Positions 8,277 through 19,687 of a stretch of 64,000 bases of DNA are shown here, in pieces. The stretch covers positions 1-64,000 of the forward strand of contig JAJJXM010000010.1 of the NCBI GenBank assembly GCA_024516155.1. The letters are read 5' to 3'. Position 1 is the stretch's first letter. The number at the start of each line of letters is the position of its first letter. Origin of the DNA: Pyronema omphalodes (Eukaryota; Ascomycota; Pezizomycetes; Pezizales; Pyronemataceae). The notes under the pieces are model-generated. The model saw only the letters and a program-made list of their open reading frames with translations, was not told where the DNA came from and did no database searches. The position numbers were made by a program, and so were the translations under genes.

Positions 8277-11200
8277 CTACAACAGACTGGCAGCAACCAT
8301 ACGGATCGTCTCCCACAACGTGAACCGACAACGATCAGCACTCGATGCGCTGTTGAATAGCGCACACAACACAGCCGACATAATCCTAATACAAGAAATT
8401 CACATAACCGACATAACATACGCCACCACACACCCCTCTTTCACACTGGTCTTACCACCGCGTGGAGATAGAACCACCAACAGAACAGCCGCCTATGTGA
8501 CCAGGACAAACCCATACCTCAGGGTTTCTCAACGCACCGATATATGCGCGGATCCTGACCTCCAGGTCCTTGAGGTAGGTACCGACTTGATTCCTTCTTT
8601 CTTTCTTTTTAATATATACAACGAAAAACACCCCGAAAGCAACATTTATACCATCCCGAGAGCCCTCACCCCCCTCCCCCTCCCCCGCAGGTGCATCATC
8701 ACAGGTGACCTCAACGCTCACCATGCCCTGTGGAACTCCTCCACACGTTCCCCCACCCGCGCCACCGAAATAGTTGACCTCATCGAACAACGAGACTGGA
8801 CCCTCGTGTCCGTCCCTGACGTTCCCACCTACTACTACAACCAAGGCCGCAGTTCTTCCGTCCTCGACCTGACCCTAGCATCGCCCCACATGGCAGAGGA
8901 AACAACCAACTGGGCAATTGACGACGACACCGCTACGGGATCTGACCACGAAGTCATACGTTTCGAAGTGCACACAACCCACCCAGACGCTGAAACAACC
9001 CCCCCAACAAACCGACTGAACTGGAAAAAAGACGGATTGGGAGCTCTTCGCCGAAACCCTCCGTGCCTCGTGCTTAGCCCTCACACCATCATGGACACAA
9101 TACCGCAACCACCCTACCACAGACAACCTCGATGCGTGGGCAGAGTCAATGCGTGATGCCGTCCTCAATGCCGCGACTACGTCCACCCCCGTACTACAAG
9201 TGACCCCACAATCGAAAAGATGGTGGACCGCAGAAGTCACCGAGGCAAGGAAGAAGATGACCAAAGCAAGACGTAAGTGGAAACGCAAACGTGACGATAG
9301 ATCCCACCTAAACTACAAACGACACCGAAACAAATATCACAGGACCATCCGAACGGCGAAAGATGCAAAGTGGAAGGAATATCTTTCCCAAGCCGAAGGA
9401 CCCGATGTGTGGCAGGCGTTTAGGTACACCAACCCTCGGCGTGCTCAGCTAACACCAAACCTCCGCGCAACGATAAACGGCCAAGAAACAATCTGCAGCT
9501 CCTTCGACGCAAAGGTAGAGGCCTTCCAGAAGTTGTTTCCCCCGCCGCCGCCACCACCGCCCCCGTCCGTCCTCCCCCCACGCCGCGAGCTGCAGTGGGC
9601 AACCTTTACACCGACAGAGGTAGAAACAGCGATATTCTCCTCCTCGCCGAAGAAGGCGCCCGGACCCGATGGGCTCACATTCGCCTGCCTGCGCCAGGCA
9701 TACCTTGCCATCCCCGAACACATGAACAACCTCTACGCCACATTAGGGACGGCAGGCTACCATCCGCGATGCTGGCGCCAGGCCACCACAGTCATTATCG
9801 CCAAACCTAACAAGCCGGATTACAGCAATCCAAAGGCATACCGCCCGATTGCGCTCCTAAACTGCCTTGGGAAGACCCTCGAAAAACTAATGGCCACTCG
9901 CCTAGGCACGATGGCAGACTCTCACGACTTACTACATAGGGACCAAATAGGTGGACGCCCGCAGAGATCAGCAATTGACGCGGCGATGGCGCTGGTGCAC
10001 GACGTCGAGATTGGGAAATCTCACGGAATGCTAACCTCCGCCCTCTTCCTCGATGTTCGTGGAGCGTTCGACAACGTCTCTGCTGACCGCCTCCAACAAA
10101 CATTACGACAACTCGGGTGCCCGAGACCAGTAGTATCGTGGTGCCAGTCTTTCCTCGCAGATCGCACGATCGCTCTGGCGTTCGATGGGCGAACTGACAC
10201 GCAACGCCCAGTGCAAACAGGCATCCCACAAGGTTCCCCTGCATCCCCCATACTTTTCTTTTTATACCTCCGCCCATTATTCGACGAACTAGCGAAGACA
10301 CACCCGTACGCCTGGACACCTAGCTACATTGACGACGTAGCGATCGTCGTCCAGGGACGCACCAGAAAAGCGAACGCCCGCGCACTTGAGAATATTACGA
10401 AAACAGCCTTTCGGTGGGCCGACGCAAACGCCGTTGCATTTGACGATGCCAAATCAGAGCTCCTGCATTTCCACTGGGCACGCACCGACAATATCACTGA
10501 GGAGGAAAAAGTTAAGTTACCAAACGGTACAGTTATCACACCGGGAACACAAGGAGGAGAGAAGGATGTTGTGAGGTGGATAGGCCTGTATTTAGATAGG
10601 AAACTTAACTTTAGAAAACATGTAGCTAGACGAGTAACCGCCGCGCAAAGAACTCTGAACGCACTGTGTAGGTTAGCACGGTACGAAACAGGTCTGTCCC
10701 CCGCTGCTACAAGACTAATCTACCAGGCGTGTGTCCAGTCGAGAGCAGACTACGGTGCAGAGATATGGTGGAACCAACAAAAAGACCTTGCCCGCACCCT
10801 CCAGAATCAACAGAACACCGCCCTCCGCAGGATTCTCAACGCCTTCGCCTCTACTCCGATCCTGGCCCTCCACAATGAATCCGCACTCCCTCCCGTCACA
10901 ATACGTCTTGACAATCGCCAGCGGAAATACGCCCTACGCACCCTCACCTTACCCGCTTCGCACCCTGTCATCACACGCTGCCCCGTCTCGTTTCCCGCCC
11001 CGAGTATCGATGATGCCTCCATCAACCCGGACACCGAGTACGACCACCCGTGGCACGTCCCAGGACAAGCCCCGTCCCGCCTCCTGCACGTCATCAGCAC
11101 CCTCTCCCCGTGGATCCAACCAAACGCCGAAATCGAGGACACCTCCCAAAACATCCCCGACGATGAGCTCGCCCCTACATTAACGATCGACATCTCCTCC

Positions 11201-12190
11201 TCCCCGAAGGCTGAAGCTGCCGACGACCACCTCCTCCTCCTCCACGCCCTTCGCCAACGATCGGATACTATCCTACTGTACACGGACGGCTCCCAACTTG
11301 ACGGCATAACAGGCGCGGGATACACCATCCCCCACGGGCTGCCACGACCTGTCGACTCCATAGTGCCCATGGGCGATAGAACGGAAGTCTTCGACGCGGA
11401 AGTTATGGCCATCCACGAAGGCCTCCGGACATGCCTGAGACATATTCGACGCAACGACCTATACGACAAACACATCCACGTTTTCACAGACAACCAGGCC
11501 GCTATACATCGAGCCTCTCACCTCCGTCGAGGCCCCGGCCAGGAGCTCGCCTGGGCCATCCACAACACCGCTCACGACCTTCACGCCTACGGTACCTCAA
11601 TTACCATCCACTGGGTCCCAGGACACACCAGCGTCCCCGGAAACGAAGCCGCCGACGAACTGGCCCGACAGGCGACAACAGTACCGCCACGCCGACGAAT
11701 ACCGATATCCCTCACTTGGCTGCGCCGCCGCGCTCGAGAAAGGTACACCGAAGACTGGGCTACCTGGTTCACCTCTTCCCCCCGACCGCGCACGTACGCC
11801 GCCACTCACCGCCGCAAAATGGACACTGCGTACACCGAAAACCCCCGCTGGATATCAACGGCAATCCTGGGTCTTCGCACCGGCCACGGGTACTTCCTCA
11901 ACTGCTTGGCCCACCCTCCATCCGACGCATACCCCTCCCGCAGCTGCAGCTGCCCAATCCACCCACCGCAGACGCCTCGACACCTCCTCCTGAGCTGCCC
12001 CGAATTCCAGGCCGCTCGCTCCACACTCAGGAAGGACCTCAAACTCAGACAACACTCCCGGATCAACCTACACACCATTCTGGACACCCCCTCCGGCACC
12101 AAGGCTCTTTCCACCTTTATCTCCGCAACCAAGGTTGCTACCTCGACCTGGGCACACTCCCGGCTAGAGAAGCCTCGCAGAAGGGGATAG
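8269..12190 (+). pseudogene. LINE-A ORF2: endonuclease, RT, RNase H; one frameshift
   Basis: ORF2 carries the enzymes for target nicking and reverse transcription. Residues 1-235 are an APE-type endonuclease: ILIQEIH, GDLNAHHALWN, VLDLTLASPH and GSDHEVIRFEV supply the usual catalytic N, E, D and H residues. RT motifs follow: YRPIALLNCLGK, DQIGGRP, LFLDVRGAFDNV, GIPQGSPASP and the active site YIDD (10325-10336). The RNase H has YTDGSQ, VFDAEV, FTDNQAA and HWVPGHTSVPGNEAAD. A C-terminal CSCPIHPP...HLLLSC cluster is a likely zinc-binding motif. An A6 run at 9025-9030 has one A too many compared with LINE-B, so the frame breaks after codon ~254 and continues in +1 to 12190. The total length is 3,922 bases, one over a multiple of three. 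The lesion may be a real mutation or a homopolymer error. Confidence 0.9.
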
Positions 12191-12278
12191 ACCCCTACCG
12201 CTGACTACACTGACCGCAGTACCTTAGGACCTTTCGCGCGCGCTGATTTTTCAGTGCTTTCTTACTTTGGATTTTGTT

Positions 12279-12310
<32 letters not shown>

Positions 12311-13055
12311 GGGGACAAGCAGAAGGGGAAGGTAGAGGAGGGATAGGCGGAGAGAAAGGGAACGGGCACGCGGTGACGGGATCGGGCTGGGGTCGTTGCT
12401 TGGGTCTGCTTGGGGTTCGGGTGTTTTGAGTCTTGCTTTCTTCTTGTTTTCTGTTGTTTTTCTTTTCTTTGTCTTTCAATTGTTTGTCTTACGGGTTGGA
12501 GTTGTTTTATGGTGCGACGGATGAGAAGGGAACGGAGGGTGGAATGGTGCACAGGAAGGGAGATGAAGGGGACGGAAGGCGAGAGAGGGCAGACGAGTTT
12601 CTTTTGTACTTTCCTTTGTTTGGGTGCGACGATGTTTTTCTTATGTTCGAAGGGCGGGAGGAGTGAGAGGCGTTGCGAAAGGAGAGAGAGGGGCACAGGG
12701 AAGGAGCAGAGGAGGGCGGCGGGAGTTATCTTTTTCTTTTGTACGCGGAGGAAACAAAGGCGGTAAAATGGCTAAACATGGAAAGGGGAAGGGAGGAGGA
12801 AAGGGAGGAGCCCGGCGAGGCGGCCTCTGTGCAAGCAGGGCACTTGGAACATCAGACGCGCTTGGACAAGAAACCCCCGAAGTATACAGTGGGGACAGAC
12901 CCCACAACCACAACGATCAAGAGGAGGAGACTGGTAGAGGTGGAGACGAGGTTTTTGCTTTTACATTTCTTTCTTCTTCTCTTTTGTATTTATCTGTCCC
13001 TTGTCATAACCTTCGGGTTGCAAACAAGTAATGAGAGAACAAACAAACAAACAAA
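12191..13055 (+). other. LINE-A 3' UTR with internal poly(A) and shared tail module
   Basis: In order it contains an A27 tract (12284-12310) and a GA-rich segment. A ~320-bp module starts near 12735 and is nearly identical to the ends of HL2 and HL3. A 6-bp stem GTGGGG/CCCCAC lies at 12889-12905, and a UUCG-capped hairpin AACC-TTCG-GGTT at 13008-13019. An (AAAC)n tail ends the element. The tail and hairpin are the likely recognition site for the element's reverse transcriptase, by analogy with stringent-type LINEs. Confidence 0.75.
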
Positions 13056-13068
13056 CAGCAAGACCCCT

Positions 13069-13641
13069 GTTTGTCTTACGGGTTGGAGTTGTTTTATGGA
13101 ACGGCGGATGAGAAGGGCACGGATGGTGAATGGTGCACGGGAAGGGAGATGACGGGGACGACAGGCGAGAGGGGGCAGACGAGTTTCTTTTGTACTCTCC
13201 TTTGTTTGGGTGCGACAATGTTTTTCTTATGTTCGAAGGGAGGGAGGAGTGCGAGGCGTTGCGAAAGGAGAGAGAGGGGCGCGGGGAAGGGGCAGAGGAG
13301 GACGACGGGAGTTTTCTTTTTCTTTTGTACGCGGAGGAAACAAAGGCGGTAAAATGGCTAAACATGGGAAGGGGAAGGGAGGAGGAAAGGGAGGAGCCCG
13401 GCGAGGCGGCCTCTGTGCAAGCAGGGCACTTGGAACATCAGACGCGCTTGGACAAAAAACCCCCGTAGAATACAGTGGGGACAGACCCCACAACCACAAC
13501 GATCAAGAGGAGGAGACTGGTAGAGGTGGAGACTGGGTTTTTGCTTTTACATTTCTTTCTTCTTCTCTTTTGTATTTATCTGTCCCTTGTCATAACCTTC
13601 GGGTTGCAAACAAGTAATGAGAGAACAAACAAACAAACAAA
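13069..13641 (+). mobile_element. 5'-truncated LINE-A tail inserted at the same target
   Basis: This 573-bp piece matches the last part of LINE-A (12482-13055) with scattered substitutions, and ends in the same (AAAC)n tail. It is flanked by CAGCAAGACCCCT at 13056-13068 and 13642-13654, the same 13-bp duplication used by LINE-A. Truncation at the 5' end is typical of incomplete reverse transcription. Its differences from LINE-A show that it is a separate copy and not a simple tandem duplication. The terminal hairpin is at 13594-13605. Confidence 0.88.
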
Positions 13642-13654
13642 CAGCAAGACCCCT

Positions 13655-14338
13655 AAAACAAAGAATGGTGGCCGGGGAAAGAATACCCACCAACCCAGAA
13701 CGACAACCTCCTCTGCAAAGAAGACTTGGGCAGAAGTCGTCAAGAGCGGAGGCATCAACGTCCAGATTGTGCTTGGGAATGGCAATCTTGGACTGACAAC
13801 ACCACCGAAAAGAAGGGGAGAGAGGCGAGGGGGAGCAGCGAGAAGGATGAGGAAGAAGGAAGGAGAAGGGGAGAGAGGGGAGGAGAAGAGGGGCAGGGCG
13901 GGCCCGGGTGTCTCAAAGGGCAAAGAGTCAGGAGACACCGGCGGAGGAGGTGAGAGAGGAGAGGAGAGTGGGGGCACGGGTGGCCCGGCGGATGTTTAAC
14001 TTTGCTTTGGTTTCGTTTTTGCTTTGTGGAGGAAATAAAGGAGGAAAAATGGTTAAAAATGGGAGGGGAAGGGAGGAGGAAAGGGAGGAGCCCGGCGAGG
14101 CGGCCTCTGTGCAAGCAGGGCACTGGAACAGCAGACGCGCTTGGACAAGAAACCCCCGTAGTAACAGTGGGGACAGACCCCACAACCACAACGATCAAGA
14201 GGAGGAGACTGGTAGAGGTGGAGACTGGGTTTTTGCTTTTACATTTCTTTCTTCTTCTCTTTTGTATTTATCTGTCCCTTGTCATAACCTTCGGGTTGCA
14301 AACAAGTAATGAGAGAACAAACGAACAAACAAACAAAC
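13655..14338 (+). mobile_element. HL2, right part: end of ORF1 and 3' tail
   Basis: HL2 resumes here in frame (KTKNGGRGKNTHQPR, then KKTWAEVVKSGG) and its ORF stops at 13997-13999. The last coding part is Gly/Glu/Arg-rich because the DNA is purine-rich. Behind it lies the ~320-bp module shared with LINE-A, including the hairpin AACC-TTCG-GGTT at 14286-14297 and the (AAAC)n tail ending at 14338. The next base begins HL4 on the opposite strand. Confidence 0.85.
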
Positions 14339-14582
14339 GGACCGTTTCGATCGTCGGGCGTTGTTCTGTCGTTGTTTTGGCGACATTTCGTGAGGTGGGG
14401 TAAGCCAAAACTCGTGAAAACTCTGATTTTGCGACAAAAGTCAACAAAAACAACGTAGAATTCCCTGAAAATTCAGAGAATAACGTAATAGAGTGCTGCG
14501 AATCCGAATCCGATGAGAAAACCGGGGGTCCGGTGCTCGTTGTTGAGAATGCAGGGGGGGGGGTCGCCGTTGCCGTATGGTG
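14339..14582 (-). mobile_element. HL4, 5' fragment of a half-LINE on the minus strand
   Basis: On the minus strand this is the HL family 5' UTR (ACGGCAACGGCGAC, C-run) followed by the ATG at 14386 and the first ~15 codons (MSPKQRQNNARR). It breaks off inside codon 16, directly against the (AAAC)n tail of HL2 read backwards. On its 5' side it joins the integrase end of Gyp2 near 14582. The fragment therefore marks a rearranged boundary and not a simple insertion. Confidence 0.8.
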
Positions 14583-17500
14583 TCTTTTCCTCGTCCTGAG
14601 GTATTCTGGTGCCGAAGGGGCTGGGTTTAGTAGGGATACTGGGAAGGTCCTGTGATGTTTCATTGTCTCCGGTATATCCAACTCGTAGGCGTGGGATCCA
14701 ATGGGCCGGACCACGGTGAAGGCACCTAGGTGTTTGTTTCCTAGTTTCTTTGAGGGGCGGCGGGTTCTGAGGTTGCCGGCGTCCAGCCATACCAGGTCTC
14801 CTGGTTTAAAGACCGGCGCGGGGAGTCGGGAATTGTCAGCGGCTTGCACGTGGCGGGCTTGGGCGTATTTCATTTCAGAGCGTAGGACGTCATGGATGTG
14901 CGACATCCTTTCCGCTACCTCGTTCGCTTTCACTTCTTCAGGATTATCTGTCCTGATTTCCAATTCGAAGGAGCATTTGGGGTGTCGGCGGTATACGGCG
15001 TAGAACAGGGACAGCGACGTCGCATCTGATACTTGATTATTTGCGGCAAATTCTGCCAGCGGTAAGAATTTCTTCCAGTCGTCTTGTAGATAACAGACGC
15101 AAGCGCGGAGATATTGCTCCGTGACCGCGTTGATTCCTTCTGTTTGGCCATCGGTCTGGGGGTGGAAAGCGGTGCTCGTGGCAATCTCGATGCCCATGCA
15201 ATTTGCCAGGTGTTTCTAAAAGTGGGCAACAAATTGCGGGCCGCGGTCGGACACTACCGTGTCTGGCAGACCGTGCAGTTTGAATACGTTTTCCAGGAAG
15301 AGTTGCGCGAAACCTTCCGCGTCTATTGTGGAGTGACAGGGCACTAAGTGCCGCTGTTTCGTGAGTCAGCAAACGATCGCACATATTGCGTCGAAGCCAT
15401 CTGATATCGGGAGTCCAGTAACAAAGTCCACAGATATGTTCTGCCACGGGTGGTGCGGGACTGGTAGGGGTTTCAAGGTTCCATAAGGTGCGTGGCGGGT
15501 CGCTTTTGTTCTTCTACAAATGTGGCAATTTCGGACGAATTGGTCCACATCTTTTCGCATCGAAGGCCAGTAATAATTTCTGGAGAGGAGTTCGAAAGTC
15601 TTTGCACGGCCCGGGTGACCCATGGTGGGAGGGTCGTGGTGATCTTGTAGCAGTTTCAATCGTAGTTTATCCAGGGCAGGGACATAGAGACAGTCTCGAT
15701 AGTACAATCTGTTTTCCAACGCGGAGCAGTCGGCGAGTAATATGTCCTTACAGATTTGTGTACCGTCTTCTAGCATTCCCAACACTCGGTTTGGGAATGA
15801 ATCTGTCTTGTAGCCCTCCTTAAACAGGAGGTCCACCTCGGAGGGTGCAAGTTTCATGGGCGGGGTCATGCACAATTGGAAGTTTTGTGGCTTTAGGACA
15901 GCTTGCTGATTCGCTAGTATACGTTCGTCTCCCTCTCCCGGGAGGTCGGCGGCTCGTCTCGTCAAAGCCTCCGGTTTCCCTCCCGACGTTCCAGGTCGGT
16001 AGGTGATGACAAAGTTGAACCGAGGCAGGAATTCAGAACAGCGTGCTTGTCTTGTGTTTAGTAGCTTTGTTGTCATAAAGCATTCGAGGTTTTTGTGGTC
16101 TGTCAATACTTTTATCGGGAAGGCGGAGCCCTCCAAGTGGGGAGCCATTCTTCGAAACATCGAACCATTGCCAGTAGTTCTTTGTCATACATCTCATAGT
16201 TGCATTCCGCCAGGGAATGCTTTTTGGAACAAAACGAGACGGGATGTAACACGTTATGGTCGTTGTATTGTGATAATACTCCAGCGGACACATAGTCAGA
16301 TGCGTCTGTTTCCACTACAATCGGTTTCTCCTAGTCGAAGTCCTTGAGGATTGGTGCTGAGGTACATGCGTTCTTCAGTCGGTCGAAGGCGCTTTGCTGA
16401 TCTTTACCCCAGGTAAAGGGGATTGCTTTGCCATCTTGTTTTTTGGTCAAAGCTGTTAGAGGGGAAACTACTTTTGAGTAGTCTTTGATAAATTGTCGGT
16501 AGAAGTTCGCGAAACCAAGGAACTCTTGGACTTGTTTCAGATTGGTTGGTTCCTTTCAATCTCTGACTGTCGCTACTTTGGAATCCATCATGCGAGCGCC
16601 GTCGCGGCCAATGTTGTACCCCAGGTACTGGACTTCGGCCTTAGCAAACTTGCACTTCTCTGGCTTCAGGCGTAATTTTTCTTGTTTAAGTCGTTCCAAG
16701 ATCTTCCGGACATGTGAGGTGTGATCGGGCTTAGTTTCAGAGAATACGAGGATATCATCCGAGTATGCTGTACAAAACTGGTCCAGGTGTGGTCGCAGTA
16801 TATCATTGATGAATGCCTGGAAATTGGCAGGCGCCTTGGTGAGCCCAAAGGGCATCACCTTCGACTCGAATAGTCCGTACCTTGTGCGGAAGGCCGTTTT
16901 CCATTCTTCGCCTTCTGCCATTCTAATCAGGTTATAGGCGCTGCGGACGTCTAGGGTTGTAAAATATTGGGCTTTGGAAAGATTCATCATCGTTTCCTGT
17001 ATCAGTGGGAGCGGGTACCGATTCTTTTCGGTCCCTTCGTTCAATCTTGGGTAATCCAGGCATAGACGTAAGGATCCGTCTGATTTCTTCACAAATAATA
17101 TCGGCAAGGCGGCTGATGATTGGGAGCGTTGTATAAAGCCTTTTTCCAAATCCTCATCTAGCCATGCTTTCAGCGTCTGTAACTCGTTGCGTGATAACGA
17201 GTATAGGGGACCAAAGGTCGGAACGAATCCCTCTTTCAATGGGATCTTGTGGTCGTAGGGTCGGTGTGGGGGGAGTACCTTTGCGTTGACCTCCTTGAAC
17301 AGGTCAAGGTAGTCATGGTACTCTTCGGGGATCATGTCCTTTAGTTCTTCATCCGTGAGGGGGGGCTTGTTTTCCAAGGCGACGGCGATTTCGTTCAGCG
17401 ATAGTGAGAACACTGTCAGGTTTTCGTCTTCTACCATCTCTTTGAAATCGGAGATGGTCAGACTTGAGATCGCTATTGGGGGGTCATCTGGAGGGTCGGG

Positions 17501-18031
17501 GACCGGGTTTTCCAATTCCGGCATGGAGTCTGTGTCGGGCTCGTGGACGACGGGAGGGGGGCCCGAGTCCAGGACCTCGACACCGGTTGTGCTCACAGGT
17601 AATGGGGTGCAGTTCCTTAGGCAGTATTGTGAATCGAAGCTTACGGTGTTGGAGCTGAAGCTTATTGTCACATCGTGTTTCTTTAGCCAGGGGATACCCA
17701 ACACCACCGGGTAGTGGCCTAACTTGGTGACGAACATGGGGAGGGTTTCCGAGTGACCATTGATGGTACAATCTACTTGGGCGAGGTGGGTGATTTTTCC
17801 TGAGGATATAGGTCGGCCGTCAATGACTTCGACCGTTCGGGCTGTGGTTAGGGGGGTCAGAGGGAGTTTGTGATGGCGGGCGAAATTGCGATCCACAAAG
17901 GCGATGCCAGTGGCGCCGCAGTCAACGAGCGCTACTGTCTTCACGGAGCGGTTATTGGAAAACAAGGAGCAAGAGAGAACAAGGTGTTTGCATTCTAACT
18001 TACCAGTAAAACTTGCGCCCGATAATAACAA
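14583..18031 (-). pseudogene. Gyp2 pol: protease, RT, RNase H, integrase
   Basis: The protease shows ALVDCGATGIAFVD near the start. RT follows with LPILFVKKSDGSLRLCLDYP, MPFGLTKAPANFQAF and an active site YSDD in AYSDDILVFSE. RNase H has VVETDASDY and [11 protein letters not shown]. The integrase has the HHCC zinc region (H...H, CHICRRTK), SVDFVTGLP, SDRGPQF and FHPQTDGQTEG. Its C-terminal part reads FKPGDLVWLDAGNLRTRRPS, typical of the region before the end of gypsy integrases. At least one stop near 16556, a frame change near 16160 and stops near 15366 show that it is dead. Near 14583 the frame runs into HL4 and translates it as nonsense. No ATG is needed for pol if it is made by frameshifting after gag. 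Confidence 0.88.
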
Positions 18032-18084
18032 TGTATCAGAAATAATTTTCCTACCAGCGGCAGAGCCATCATCCTGCGGCTGGT

Positions 18085-19662
18085 TTAGTCTTCTCCCGAA
18101 ACATCTTCTTCTATATCCAATAATTCAACACTTGCAACTTTGACATTAGTCTTAGCGGGGCACGAGGCTGCCATGTGGCCGAGGCCACCGCAGGAGAGGC
18201 AACGTCCTTCTGACAGGCGGGTAGCGCGTTCCTGTGCTGATAGTTTCTGACGGGGCCCTTGGGCAGGGGTCTGTTTACCAGAGGAGGCGGTAGTTGATTG
18301 GGTAGCGGGGGTGGGGCGGCTTGTGGTGGGGGTGGAGACGATAGTGGGTTTGACTTGGCCGCGGTTGGTGCGCAGCTTGCGGAGATTCTCCAGTGCTCTC
18401 AACAGGGAGTCCAATTTTTGGCACTGTTCGACAAATTCATGCATTGTAGTGGTGGGAGGGGCGCCAACAAACTTTTCATGCAACTCGAGGGATAGGCCGT
18501 TCCGTAGAGCGTCCATCGTGGCGGCTTCATCCCAGCCCAATTCTGCGACCAGGCGGGAAAACTCTGCATAATAATCTGAGAACTCGAGGTTGTTTCGTGG
18601 GAGATTTTGTAGTTTGAAACGAGCCGTTGCGCGCTCGTCCGGGTCTGCAAAGGTACGCTGCAGGATTTTAATGACGTCCTCGACGTCGGTTAGGGCCCAG
18701 CTGTTACCATGATCCTTGATATACGGAAGGATCTGATCAAGGGCGCGTCCTCGGAGACGGCCCATGGCATAAGAGATGCGCTTGTGGGGGGTTGGGGAGC
18801 GTAATTCGTCGCTCACCAATTTAATACGAAGCAAGGAAACAAAGCGGCAGAGGTCCTCCTTGTTGGACCCATCGAAGGTTGGTGGTTCCGAAATTTTGTC
18901 TCCGGTAACGCGGATGCCGGGAGAGGTGAGTAGCGCGTTAATTAGGGTGCGCTGACGGGTGAGCTCCCGCTCATAATACTGATTTTCGTTCGCGTCTGCT
19001 TGTTCCTCCGGGGTTAAGAGGATTTCGGGGTCTCGGGGGGGAAGTCTTGGGACTGGTGCGAGGATAGCGGGGGCGGGAGCTGCGGCTGCGGCTGTGGTGG
19101 GGGGCGCGGCGGTTCGCGGCGCTGTCTCTGGGCCGTTGGGGTAGACCTGAACGGACCCAGTCTGAATAACAACGGGGGGAATGAGGCAGGGGTGGGGGCT
19201 TCCGGAGCGCGGGAGGCGACAGGACTGGAAACTCGGGTGCTGTTGCGGGAGCCGGGGGTCTCTGTGGGGTCGTTTAATATGTAGCCTGTGGGATGATCTT
19301 GGGCGTCTAGGATCGATTGAGCGAGCTTCTTAGTGAACGTGACCGGGTCGTGCCCGTCTGGAAACTGAGTCATGGAAGCAGCGTTGACGATTTGCTGCCA
19401 ATGCCCTTCCTCGATGACTTTAGCGTGCATGTTGGCAGGCTCGGATGATCGGCTTAACTCGGATGGTGTGACAGACGTACTCCTGGGAAGTATAATCCTG
19501 GAGTTCCCAGCGGACCACAAGGTAGCAGTGATCTTCTGCTCTTCGGATGGCTCCTCGGACTGCGCCAGCGAATCGGTCAGATATTCCGAAGGTCTCGGTT
19601 AGTGTATGAGTCTCTAGGGCTTGTTTCAAGGCGTGTGTCCAAGCAGAACCGGTTGGGTTCAT
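18085..19662 (-). pseudogene. Gyp2 gag, nucleocapsid with one CCHC knuckle
   Basis: The ATG at 19662 gives MNPTGSAWTHALKQ. The frame changes near 19520-19500, so the N-terminal part (to about YTSQEYVCHTI) and the body are now in different frames; a further stop lies near 19014. The capsid-like core (FDGSNKEDLCRFVSLLRIKL to MDALRNGLSLELHEKFVG) is typical of the retrotransposon gag family. It is followed by a Thr/Pro linker and CLSCGGLGHMAASC (CX2CX4HX4C), which binds RNA. The gene ends with a TAA at 18085 and pol is in another frame, suggesting frameshift expression in the ancestor. Confidence 0.8.
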
Positions 19663-19687
19663 GCGTGTTGGTCGAATAAATATTTAG

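Larger units (their letters stand above)
6117..13055 (+). mobile_element. LINE-A, near full-length Tad1-like non-LTR retrotransposon
   Basis: The element is 6,939 bp and is flanked by the 13-bp duplication CAGCAAGACCCCT. It has a 450-bp 5' UTR containing a C-run (GACCCCCCCCTGCATTT), ORF1 (6567-8276), ORF2 (8269-12190), an internal A27 tract (12284-12310), a GA-rich 3' UTR and a terminal (AAAC)n tail. The only coding lesion seen is one extra base in ORF2. The 5' UTR stretch 6117-6566 holds no gene. Domain order and the RNase H domain fit the Tad1 clade of fungal LINEs (family knowledge). Confidence 0.92.

Noticed and set aside
9025..9035. Programmed frameshift in LINE-A ORF2 at the A6 run
   Set aside because: The frame needed is +1, not the -1 expected of an A AAA AAG slippery site. 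LINE-B reads through the homologous place in one frame. A single inserted base is simpler.
9807..10319. Minus-strand frame opposite the LINE-A RT domain
   Set aside because: It is a shadow of a GC-rich coding region. The sense strand has the RT motifs and the antisense protein has none.
12889..12905. GTGGGG/CCCCAC stem as a transcription terminator
   Set aside because: It lies inside the mobile tail module of a eukaryotic LINE and is conserved with it, so a role in element RNA is more plausible.
12641..12913. Minus-strand Pro-rich frames over the LINE-A tail (also at 13227, 13928 and 32018)
   Set aside because: They recur with each copy of the tail module and reflect purine-rich DNA on the other strand, not a gene.
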